Made by a program: the position numbers and the translations under genes
DNA from: Candidatus Peribacter sp.
Lineage (GTDB): Bacteria > Patescibacteriota > Gracilibacteria > Peribacterales > Peribacteraceae
DNA: 64,000 nucleotides
Direction of reading: 5' to 3'
NCBI GenBank assembly: GCA_018652955.1
Contig: JABIBA010000013.1
Coordinates: forward strand, 228,253 to 292,252
Notes under the pieces: model-generated
Told to the model about the DNA's origin: nothing
Database searches by the model: none
The model's input: the letters and a program-made list of their open reading frames with translations, nothing else
Shown: positions 39,863-46,603 of the stretch, piece after piece
Position numbering within the stretch: position 1 is the first letter of the stretch
How the letters are laid out: each line of letters begins with the position of its first letter

Positions 39863-39868
39863 TATTCT
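39863..39868 (+). promoter_or_regulatory. Extended -10 box (TGTTATTCT)
   Basis: TATTCT with upstream TG, exactly 6 nt before the ATG at 39875 and immediately after the terminator. Confidence 0.55.
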
Positions 39869-39874
39869 AGATTT

Positions 39875-40240
39875 ATGAAACTTAAAGAAATCCTCAAGCT
39901 TACATGGCTTCCAGTTGTCGGAGCATCACTGTGTTGTCTTAGTCCTGTCATCATCGTATTACTCGGTTTAGGAACAGTGTCGTTTGGTACGTCTCTTGCG
40001 GATTCATTTTATGGAGATTATAAGTGGGCGTTCCGCGCCTTTGGTGCAGTACTTCTTTTGCTCAGTATTATCTTTTATTATCGTGGCAAAGGAGTGTGTT
40101 CGTTAGATCAGGCAAAGAAGCATCGTAATGAAATTATCAATACCGTACTCATTTCACTTCTTGTTGGAGTACTTGGATACGTGTTCTTCTTGTATGTCGT
40201 CGTCCACTACATTGGAGTGTGGATGGGGCTTTGGGTGTAG
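39875..40240 (+). CDS. MerT-like membrane protein
   Basis: 121 residues, three hydrophobic segments: TWLPVVGASLCCLSPVIIVLLGLG, FRAFGAVLLLLSIIFYYRG and ISLLVGVLGYVFFLYVVVHYIG. The vicinal cysteines CC in the first helix and a further cysteine in KGVCSLDQAKKHRN resemble the metal-passing cysteines of mercuric transporter MerT. No merA, merP or merR-like gene lies nearby, so mercury transport is doubtful; another metal or a thiol role is possible. Chosen start is the ATG after the extended -10 box. Confidence 0.65.
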   Translation: MKLKEILKLTWLPVVGASLCCLSPVIIVLLGLGTVSFGTSLADSFYGDYKWAFRAFGAVLLLLSIIFYYRGKGVCSLDQAKKHRNEIINTVLISLLVGVLGYVFFLYVVVHYIGVWMGLWV

Positions 40241-40260
40241 ATGATTTGAATCTATTCTGC

Positions 40261-40266
40261 TAATCT
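40261..40266 (+). promoter_or_regulatory. Extended -10 box (TGCTAATCT)
   Basis: TAATCT with upstream TG, exactly 6 nt before the ATG at 40273. Confidence 0.5.
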
Positions 40267-40272
40267 GAATTA

Positions 40273-40608
40273 ATGAGTTCTATAGAGAAAGGAAACGCAG
40301 CAAATGCAGAGGATTTTGGAGGGTGGTTTATGGGTCACTTCTTACCAGAAGATTCTTTGATGAGTACGTCTGGCTTAGAGGTAAAATGGAGTCAGTTAAA
40401 AAAAGGAGAGACACGTGATGAGTGGGCACCTGTTATTGATAGAAAAACAGTAGCTGTATTAATCAGAGGACATTTGATTGTTGAATTTCCAAATGAGGAA
40501 GTTGAGTTACGTTCAGAAGGTGACTATGTTATTTGGAAAGATGTCTCTCATAATTTTAGGACAATAGAAGATAGCGTTGTTCTCACAATTCGTTGGCCAT
40601 CGATATAA
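40273..40608 (+). CDS. Cupin-like small protein
   Basis: 111 residues, soluble. The pattern of short beta strands (LEVKWSQLKKGETRDEW, KTVAVLIRGHLIVEFPNEEVEL, EGDYVIWKDVSHNFRTIEDSVVLTIRWP) fits a single cupin barrel, with histidines in GHLIVEF and SHNF as possible metal ligands. Similar small proteins exist in many bacteria without known function. The left repeat of the putative tRNA-Glu element begins 9 nt after its stop, so this gene is the last host gene before the element. Confidence 0.6.
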   Translation: MSSIEKGNAANAEDFGGWFMGHFLPEDSLMSTSGLEVKWSQLKKGETRDEWAPVIDRKTVAVLIRGHLIVEFPNEEVELRSEGDYVIWKDVSHNFRTIEDSVVLTIRWPSI

Positions 40609-40616
40609 AATATGTT

Positions 40617-40629
40617 TGGTAGCCCGTAG
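40617..40629. repeat. Putative att repeat, distal copy
   Basis: TGGTAGCCCGTAG, identical to the 13 bp at the 3' end of tRNA-Glu (42139-42151), in direct orientation 1522 bp away. Flanking bases differ on both sides. Confidence 0.65.
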
Positions 40630-40765
40630 TAGTCTTATTACGAACTCTATTATAGAGGAGATGATCAACTGGTATAAGGTGCTGAAAGACCTCCCTATGA
40701 TGCAAGAAGTGCAGCTACAGAGCGAAAAGGCTTTTGCTATTGTTTAGTAGAACTATATGTATAAA

Positions 40766-40800
40766 GTAGTCGCTGCCTCCAGAATGGAGACAGCGACTGT
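40766..40800. other. Long interrupted hairpin inside the putative element
   Basis: AGTCGCTG (40768-40775) pairs with CAGCGACT (40791-40798), extended by two wobble pairs; inside, CTCCA pairs with TGGAG around a GAA loop after one mismatch. No T-run follows on the plus strand. It could be a structured RNA, a recombination site or a terminator remnant. Confidence 0.45.
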
Positions 40801-40868
40801 GCGCTTGTTCTTTATTGCTATGGATCGGAGCTGAACTCAGATGAAGACTGAGCTTCAACTAAACCAAA

Positions 40869-41129
40869 CTAATCTCTCCATACAGATGATCCAGTTGTCG
40901 ATTCAAATTTGGAGATAATCTTTATTACAGATTCAAACATGATATCTCCCCATCTTTTACGCAGCCTTCTCTCCAACTCCTCATCCTTACCCTTGCAGTC
41001 GGTAAGAACAATCATGACCTGAGCATACAGAGCAGGTTTAATTTTAGTTCGAAGTCCTTGAATGTTTTTGATGATCTCCGTTTCTGTTGTCACAACCTGA
41101 CTAAGATCGACATTGACATGATTTATCAT
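40869..41129 (-). CDS. Hypothetical protein in the tRNA-Glu element
   Basis: Unrecognised, 86 residues from ATG at 41129 (MINHVNVDLSQVV). That start is preceded by GGGAGAA at good spacing, one of very few convincing Shine-Dalgarno sites in the window, so it is preferred over the frame start at 41174. Soluble and helical, with LRTKIKPALYAQVMIVLTDC and a basic KDEELERRLRKRWGD. No motif is known to me. The different initiation signal supports foreign origin. Confidence 0.55.
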   Translation of the reverse strand: MINHVNVDLSQVVTTETEIIKNIQGLRTKIKPALYAQVMIVLTDCKGKDEELERRLRKRWGDIMFESVIKIISKFESTTGSSVWRD

Positions 41130-41299
41130 CTGATTTTCTCCCGATAGTGGCAAAGAACAAACTACTAGCAACAAGCTAGGTTGTTCTCAACCTATAGTTG
41201 ACTAGATTTAAATATCCTATTGTAGTAAACATATATATTCAACATATCAGATAAAGTATGGTATGATATTATCCGAAGTAGATAATTACCAATTTGGAT

Positions 41300-42133
41300 A
41301 TGGCTACCTTCAATCCGCTCCACCCACTAGAAAGTTCAATAATAGAACTTATAGCATCTCACAAAGGTATTACCATTAGAGATGTACACGAGAAAATCAA
41401 TTCAGAAGGTGTTTCTGTATCTTTAAATGGAATCTATAAGCCTATCAATCGCATGCTGGATTGTCAGATGCTTGTTAAGGCAGAAGGTGAACTATTTATA
41501 AATAGTGTTTGGCTTCAACATATTTCGCAGTTCAATTTGACTGCTGGGCAAAATCATTTGCCCACTCGTTCAGACGATATTTCATTGCCACTTAAAGAAG
41601 GTCAAAGGCATGATTTTCATGCAGATTCATTACAGTCATTGGATAGCATTTGGAATCATTTAGTGACAAAGCTCACTCCAATTCTCAAAGATGATAGTTG
41701 GTATGTTTATAACTCACACCCATGGCACTCGCTTGGAATGAGGGATACTGAGCAGAGATTATATGAAAGTATTATTAGTCATGGAAAAGAAGTATTTATG
41801 GTATTTGGAAATGAAACTTTTTTGGATACATATGGACAAAAGCTCGTTACTGCAAATGGCTATCACACAACAATAGTTTCTGATTCACCTTTTTTGCAAG
41901 ATGGGTATGCATTATGGGTTTGCGATGATCACATAGTAGAGTGTATTTTTCCTGAAATAATTTCTCGTAACTTTTTATTTTTCTTTCAATCGGTACAGAA
42001 CATATCTAATTTTAATCAGACCTTATTTTCTGATGTATTCAAAATGAAATGTAACTGTAAAATTACAGTCCGCTGTGATACCAAAGAAGCTAACAGAATC
42101 AAATCATTGTTTAAAGGTATTTTGGCTTCATAG
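41300..42133 (+). CDS. Winged-helix-like protein in the tRNA-Glu element
   Basis: 277 residues from the ATG at 41300 (an in-frame TTG at 41294 adds two). Residues about 10-60 read as a winged helix: LESSIIELIASHKGITIRDVHEKI followed by SVSLNGIYKPINRMLDCQMLVKAEG. The remainder (from about 85) has alternating strands and helices with DSWYVYNSHPWHSLGMRDTEQRLYESI and resembles the effector part of some one-component regulators, but I cannot name a family. It ends 5 nt from tRNA-Glu. It is AT-rich in base composition compared with flanking genes. A DNA-binding regulator role is inferred. Confidence 0.6.
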   Translation: MATFNPLHPLESSIIELIASHKGITIRDVHEKINSEGVSVSLNGIYKPINRMLDCQMLVKAEGELFINSVWLQHISQFNLTAGQNHLPTRSDDISLPLKEGQRHDFHADSLQSLDSIWNHLVTKLTPILKDDSWYVYNSHPWHSLGMRDTEQRLYESIISHGKEVFMVFGNETFLDTYGQKLVTANGYHTTIVSDSPFLQDGYALWVCDDHIVECIFPEIISRNFLFFFQSVQNISNFNQTLFSDVFKMKCNCKITVRCDTKEANRIKSLFKGILAS

Positions 42134-42138
42134 AGCCA

Positions 42139-42151
42139 TGGTAGCCCGTAG
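42139..42151. repeat. Putative att repeat within the tRNA-Glu 3' end
   Basis: TGGTAGCCCGTAG on the plus strand is the reverse complement of the last bases of tRNA-Glu including CCA; it matches 40617-40629 exactly. Confidence 0.65.
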
Positions 42152-42213
42152 GGGAATCGAACCCCTGTTTCCAGGATGAGAACCTGGTATCCTAACCACT
42201 AGATGAACGGGCC
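42139..42213 (-). tRNA. tRNA-Glu (anticodon CTC)
   Basis: Read on the minus strand, the acceptor stem GGCCCGT pairs with ACGGGCT (one G-T), followed by discriminator A and an encoded CCA. The anticodon stem CCAGG/CCTGG closes the loop TTCTCAT, giving anticodon CTC for codon GAG. The T arm CAGGGGTTCGATTCCCCT... is canonical, with GTTCGATTC. 75 nt including CCA. Its 3' end carries the repeat that bounds the putative element. Confidence 0.95.
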
Positions 42214-42278
42214 ACGAAGGCCAGTATAAGCACAGTAACGCTTTGTGCAATGAAAATAGTTCCTCTATCATAAGATAC

Positions 42279-42872
42279 ATGCGTATCCTTGCTCTAGAGA
42301 CCGATGCAGAGAAGATTAAGCAGCAGTGCTTATCTGAAGGGGAAAAGGAGGTACTTATGACGTATTACCATGCTCTCAGCTTCTTCTTTGCTTCTTTGCG
42401 AGAGATCCTCTTTACGATCATTATCTTTATTGTAGGAATTTCTCTTTGGTACATCGGAGCACCGGTTTTGTGGGTATTAGGTGGTTTAACTGCAGTATGG
42501 TTCTTCTTCATCTTCTTTAATATCCTTAAGGCGTGGATCGATTGGCGATACGACTTTATCTTGGTGACAACAGATAAATTAGTACTTGTAGATCAGACTT
42601 CTATTATTCACCAGAAGGTTAATCCGATTCATCTAGAAAACATCGGAAGCATTGCCGCAGAAACGCAGTATTGGAATATCTTTGGATTTGGAAAAATTGT
42701 TATTAATCTCAAAGAAGGAGAGGGGGGTCAGGCGATTACATTACATTTTGTACCAGATGCATCGGCTGTCGCATCAAAAATATCCCAGACTGTTACATAC
42801 TATCAACGCTATGTGGATGGATCACAAGTTCCCCCTCAAGGCGGCGAGTTGAGCGGCGGACAGAATTTGTAG
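42279..42872 (+). CDS. Bacterial PH-domain membrane protein
   Basis: 197 residues from the ATG at 42279 (MRILALETDAEKI); an upstream start at 42243 is less likely. Two transmembrane helices lie at about 48-95 (ILFTIIIFIVGISLWYIGA, LWVLGGLTAVWFFFIFF), followed by a PH-like domain: YDFILVTTDKLVLVDQTSIIHQKVNPIHLENIGSI and IFGFGKIVINL. Such proteins are common membrane proteins of unknown role. The 3' end overlaps uvrC by 51 nt, the longest convergent overlap in the window. Confidence 0.72.
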   Translation: MRILALETDAEKIKQQCLSEGEKEVLMTYYHALSFFFASLREILFTIIIFIVGISLWYIGAPVLWVLGGLTAVWFFFIFFNILKAWIDWRYDFILVTTDKLVLVDQTSIIHQKVNPIHLENIGSIAAETQYWNIFGFGKIVINLKEGEGGQAITLHFVPDASAVASKISQTVTYYQRYVDGSQVPPQGGELSGGQNL

Positions 42873-45059
42873 TAGTTGCTCATCGGACGCATCTGTAATT
42901 ACGTCGACTGATCCAAACTTCTGTAGGAGTTCTTTTTTGGTTTTCTCGCCGATACCATCGACTTCATCGAGTGCAGAACCGACCATTGTTTTTGCGATGC
43001 GTTTTTCTCTGTGGGCATTGGCAAACCTGTGCGCTTCGTTACGTAGTCTTTGGAGTAAGAAACTTGCTTGAGAATTGCTTGGAAGATCTACTGGGAAACT
43101 TTCCCCTGGCAAAAACACTTCTTCTTCACGTTTTGCGAGACCTATAACAGGGATATCAAGCTTTAGATCTTTAAGCACTTCTACCACTGTGCTGAGTTGC
43201 CCCTTACCTCCATCAATAACTAGAAGATCCGGTCTTGATTTGAGAGAAAAGTCTTCTGTTGTTGACCTTCTGTGTAACACTGCTTTTTTACCTGGTTTAA
43301 AGTCATCAGGGATTGGCTTTGCAGACTTCGAAAGCCCATGGATAAAAGCAAGATCTTCAGAAATATCGCACTGTACATACCATTCAAGTTTTCCAGCTTT
43401 GTCTTCTAGCATGTCGAGAGCTGCATGTTGCAAATCACGATCTGTTGCGTGAAGAGTGAGCGTTCCGTAGATCATTTTTCCTTTTGAGGATTTCCTCGCG
43501 TCGAGTGTGAGGAGGTCTGCTTCTCCTTTAGAGATAACGATCACTTCTTCTCTCCAATCTTTTGGAATTTCGAGGCGATCTTTTTGCGTCTTCGCCCAGA
43601 GGTCTCGTTCTTTCTTTTTAAGCCGAGATATACTGATAGATTCATCACGCTTTTCTAGATACTTCAGTCTTCTGCCTAGTACTTCTTTGAGTGCTTTATA
43701 GTCATCGACCTCTCCTTCTTTTACGGTGCGAACCGTAAAGGATCGATACTCTTTATTGGCAGGCTTTCCGTTTTTGATGACGACCATAGAGCCGACAGTT
43801 TCTGTTCCTCCGAGGTGTGAGATGTCGTACCCTTCGATACGTTTAAAGGTATTATCAGATCCTAGTACTTCCTGAAGCTCTTTGAGGGCAGTGTCTATGT
43901 TTTTGGCAGCAGCTTCCCACTTTGCAAACTGCTGCGATACCTTTTGCTTCGCATTACTTTCTGCGAGGGCGAGTAGCTTAGATTTCTTTCCACGTTCTGG
44001 TGCGCGAATCTCCACTTGCCTCTCCTTGATCTGCGCGAGCCATGCTTCGAGCAACTCTTGGTCTTCAATCTCTTCTTGAATCAATATCAAATCAGGAATA
44101 TCTGTTTCGACTGAATAATATTGCGGCATGAGTTCTGCGAGTACAGCACCGATGTTGTCTGCCTCTCCAGCAAGTGCGATGCTACGCTCTTCTACAAGTC
44201 GTCCGTTACGTTCTCGCAGCACAACAACCTGTGCTTTTCCGCTTTGCAATGCGATTCCTATTGCGTCAGTGTTTTCTCGTGACGTATCAGAAACAACCTG
44301 TGGTACATCGAGTGATTCTATATACAAAAGAGTGTCACGGAGCTTTGCTGCTCTTTCGAATTTATTATGCTTCGCTGCTGACTCCATCATGTCCTTAAGT
44401 GCAACAACTGCGTCAGTGTGATCTCCTTTTAAAAATCTCATTACTGCTTCTACCGATTCGTTGTATTGTTTTTCGGTAACATCTCCGACACACAGTCCGT
44501 TGCATTGTCCGATCTGATACTCGAGACATGCACGTTCTGGTTTTTTGTCGCGATTGAGTGCATCAGTAGAAAGAGCGCAGGCCCTAAAGCGAAATACGTC
44601 GTGCAATGTATTAAGTGTGCGCTTGATATTGTACGCACTGAGGTACGGTCCGAAGTATCTTGCATCATCATCTTCCATTTGCCGTACAACACTTAAGACA
44701 GGGTAGGCATCTTTTGTGATACGCACATACACATAGTTTTTATCATCTTTCATCAGTACGTTGTATTTTGGCTTTACCTCTTTGATCATGTTTGTCTCGA
44801 GAATAAGAGCCTCCAGTTCGTTCTGGGTTATCGTGACGTCGTAGTCTGTAATGTGTTTTATAAGAGAGAGCTTCCATGGACCTAGTGCTTTGTCGGGTTC
44901 TTTTTGTACGTAACTCTTTAGTCTATTTTTTAAGTTCTTTGCTTTACCAATATAGAGCACATCGCCTTTGGCATTGAGCCAACGATAGATACCAGAGCTG
45001 GTTGGAGCTTTGGCGATCCGCTTACGAAGTTCTTCTAGATGTGTAGAGTTCTCAGGCAT
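42822..45059 (-). CDS. uvrC: Excinuclease ABC subunit C with inserted region
   Basis: Makes both incisions in nucleotide excision repair with UvrAB. 745 residues versus about 600. The GIY-YIG domain is at the start (SSGIYRWLNAKGDVLYIGKAKNLKNRL), then the Cys-containing segment, a UVR-like motif (ALKDMMESAAKHNKFERAAKLRD), the RNase H-type endonuclease (IEGYDISHLGGTETVGSMVV, DLLVIDGGKGQLS, NEAHRFANAHREKR) and C-terminal HhH (DEVDGIGEKTKKELLQKFGS). About 135 residues are inserted at roughly 470-608, between LGRRLKYLEKR and the DGGKGQ catalytic segment. The ATG is 20 bp from the divergent glycosyltransferase start. Confidence 0.95.
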   Translation of the reverse strand: MPENSTHLEELRKRIAKAPTSSGIYRWLNAKGDVLYIGKAKNLKNRLKSYVQKEPDKALGPWKLSLIKHITDYDVTITQNELEALILETNMIKEVKPKYNVLMKDDKNYVYVRITKDAYPVLSVVRQMEDDDARYFGPYLSAYNIKRTLNTLHDVFRFRACALSTDALNRDKKPERACLEYQIGQCNGLCVGDVTEKQYNESVEAVMRFLKGDHTDAVVALKDMMESAAKHNKFERAAKLRDTLLYIESLDVPQVVSDTSRENTDAIGIALQSGKAQVVVLRERNGRLVEERSIALAGEADNIGAVLAELMPQYYSVETDIPDLILIQEEIEDQELLEAWLAQIKERQVEIRAPERGKKSKLLALAESNAKQKVSQQFAKWEAAAKNIDTALKELQEVLGSDNTFKRIEGYDISHLGGTETVGSMVVIKNGKPANKEYRSFTVRTVKEGEVDDYKALKEVLGRRLKYLEKRDESISISRLKKKERDLWAKTQKDRLEIPKDWREEVIVISKGEADLLTLDARKSSKGKMIYGTLTLHATDRDLQHAALDMLEDKAGKLEWYVQCDISEDLAFIHGLSKSAKPIPDDFKPGKKAVLHRRSTTEDFSLKSRPDLLVIDGGKGQLSTVVEVLKDLKLDIPVIGLAKREEEVFLPGESFPVDLPSNSQASFLLQRLRNEAHRFANAHREKRIAKTMVGSALDEVDGIGEKTKKELLQKFGSVDVITDASDEQLLQILSAAQLAALRGNL

Positions 45060-45079
45060 TGCACTGGTATAGTACCTGC
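45060..45079. promoter_or_regulatory. 20-bp bidirectional promoter between uvrC and a glycosyltransferase
   Basis: The whole ATG-to-ATG spacer is 20 bp. It holds TATAGT on the plus strand (45068-45073, 6 nt before ATG 45080) and TACTAT on the minus strand (45069-45074, 9 nt before ATG 45059), inside a near-palindrome GGTATAGTACC. The boxes share five base pairs. Confidence 0.55.
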
Positions 45080-45880
45080 ATGTCTCAACCTCTGGTATCC
45101 GTACTTATCTTAAACTACAGAAACCCCAATGCGGCGGTTGCTTGCGTCCGTACGTTCCTTGAGCAGACTATTGTAGAAAGAATAGAGATTCTGGTTATTG
45201 ATAATCATTCTGATGATGAGTCTGTCGGAGTGCTTCGTAATCAGATAGGGGACCACCCTCAAGTACGTATTATAGAAACACCGGGCAATCACGGGTTTGG
45301 TTATGGATATAACAGTGGATCAAAATATGCATCTGGAGAGTATCTGCTTATTAACAATCCGGATAAAACCATGCCTCCAGACGGGGTAGAGAAGCTGGTT
45401 GAAAGCTTTGAGTCAGATCCTTCTACTGGAATTATCGCGCCAAAGCTTACACATCCCGACGGTTCTTACCGCCTCTCTATCAGGCGTTTTCCGCATATTA
45501 TAGACATAATCTCTCGGAGGAGCATTCTAGGAAAACTCTGTCCAAAATGCCTCAAGCGGTACTTGATGATGGATAAGGACATGGATAAGAAGCAGGAGGT
45601 AGATTGGGTTGTTGGTGGCTGTTTTATGATCCGTAGAGATGTATTTACCCAGCTTGGCGGGTTTGATGAGCGGTTCTTCCTCTTTTTTGAGGATACAGAT
45701 CTCTGCAGGAGGGTCGGTTTGGCTGGGAAAAAAGTGCTGTATGACCCACGTATCGTCGCTGGAGACAAAAAACGTCGCCTTTCTGGGCAGAGCTTCTTGG
45801 ATCTATTCTTTAAGAAAACTGGAAGAATCCACATATCGAGCGCCCTAAAGTACTTCTGGAAATGGAGGGCTAGTACTTGA
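45080..45880 (+). CDS. Glycosyltransferase family 2, rhamnosyltransferase-like
   Basis: 266 residues from the ATG giving MSQPLVSVLILNYRNPN; a frame start at 45059 overlaps uvrC and is rejected. GT-A features: NYRNPNAAVACVRTFLEQT, ILVIDNHSDDESVGVL, GNHGFGYGYNSGSKYASGEYLLINNPD (DxD-like NPD), VGGCFMIRRDVFTQLGGFDERFFLFFEDTDLCRR. The last two are typical of WbbL-like rhamnosyltransferases acting on cell-wall or capsule polysaccharide; the sugar is inferred. It shares a 20-bp promoter with uvrC. Confidence 0.88.
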   Translation: MSQPLVSVLILNYRNPNAAVACVRTFLEQTIVERIEILVIDNHSDDESVGVLRNQIGDHPQVRIIETPGNHGFGYGYNSGSKYASGEYLLINNPDKTMPPDGVEKLVESFESDPSTGIIAPKLTHPDGSYRLSIRRFPHIIDIISRRSILGKLCPKCLKRYLMMDKDMDKKQEVDWVVGGCFMIRRDVFTQLGGFDERFFLFFEDTDLCRRVGLAGKKVLYDPRIVAGDKKRRLSGQSFLDLFFKKTGRIHISSALKYFWKWRAST

Positions 45881-45905
45881 CCTCTAATGCACCATACCGT
45901 AGCCT
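45877..45905 (+). promoter_or_regulatory. Promoter of the bL25 gene
   Basis: TTGACC (45877-45882), 17-nt spacer, TAGCCT (45900-45905). It overlaps the end of the glycosyltransferase gene and leaves a leader of about 9 nt without a Shine-Dalgarno sequence. Confidence 0.45.
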
Positions 45906-45920
45906 TCTCCAGCAAATTCC

Positions 45921-46592
45921 ATGAAAATGCTATCCCTACAAACAGAGGCACGTCCAGAGGCTACCGCTAAGACTATTCGAGCGGATGGCAAGGTTCCATG
46001 TGTTCTCTATGGAAACGATGTAGAGCACACGCAGGTTGCTTGTGACTACAGTGAATTGTACCGAACATACGCAAAGGCTGGTGAGAGCGTACTTGTAGAG
46101 CTTGATATTGCTGGAAAGAAAGTCCCTGTGCTCTTCCATGAATTACAGTTTGAGCCCGTTAGTGATGCGATTGTTCACGTGGATTTCTTTGCTGTAGACA
46201 TGAAGAAAGAAATCGAAGCTCGTGTTCCATTGCACTTCCTTGGTGAGGCGCCTGCTGTAAAAGAACTTGGAGGTGTACTTGTTTCTGTTATGGATCACGT
46301 ATCAGTGAAGTGTCTCCCTACAGCTCTTCCTTCACACCTTGAAGTAAGTATTGAAAAACTAGAAACATTTGCAGATTCAGTAATTGTTTCTGACGTTACT
46401 ACTGCAGATGGAGTAGTTATTACTGATGATCCAGACTCTATGATCGCAACTGTTCAGGAGCCACGTAAGGATGCAGAGCCAGAGCCTACTGAGGCTGCAG
46501 AAGGAGAAGAGACTCCAGCAGGTGAAGATGGTGAAAAGAAAGAAGAAGGTGGCGAAGCTGCTGCTGAAGGCGGTGAAGACAAGAAGGAATAA
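45921..46592 (+). CDS. rplY: Ribosomal protein bL25 (Ctc form)
   Basis: 5S-rRNA-binding large-subunit protein of 223 residues, the long Ctc/TL5-type with two domains. The N-terminal L25 domain is LSLQTEARPEATAKTIRADGKVPCVLYGNDVEHTQVACDY and the C-terminal beta domain VPLHFLGEAPAVKELGGVLVSVMDHVSVKCLP. The end is a low-complexity Glu/Gly/Ala/Lys tail of about 45 residues (PEPTEAAEGEETPAGEDGEK). The gene lies between a glycosyltransferase and a DUF3048 gene, not with other ribosomal genes. Confidence 0.94.
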   Translation: MKMLSLQTEARPEATAKTIRADGKVPCVLYGNDVEHTQVACDYSELYRTYAKAGESVLVELDIAGKKVPVLFHELQFEPVSDAIVHVDFFAVDMKKEIEARVPLHFLGEAPAVKELGGVLVSVMDHVSVKCLPTALPSHLEVSIEKLETFADSVIVSDVTTADGVVITDDPDSMIATVQEPRKDAEPEPTEAAEGEETPAGEDGEKKEEGGEAAAEGGEDKKE

Positions 46593-46603
46593 TACATAAT
46601 CTT

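Larger units (their letters stand above)
40617..42151. mobile_element. Putative small integrative element at tRNA-Glu
   Basis: Bounded by 13-bp direct repeats, one being the 3' end of the minus-strand tRNA-Glu including its CCA. This is the standard arrangement after tyrosine-recombinase integration into a tRNA gene. Contents: 260 nt with no clear gene but a long hairpin, an 86-residue minus-strand gene with a true Shine-Dalgarno, and a winged-helix-like regulator gene ending 5 nt before the tRNA. The interior looks AT-richer than its neighbours. No integrase is present, so it may be a remnant or an element mobilised in trans. Confidence 0.55.

Noticed and set aside
40662-40748. 28-codon frame (MINWYKVLKDLP...) in the left part of the putative tRNA-Glu element
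   Set aside because: GAGGAG lies too close to the ATG and no similarity is recognisable. It might be the end of a broken gene, but support is too weak to list.
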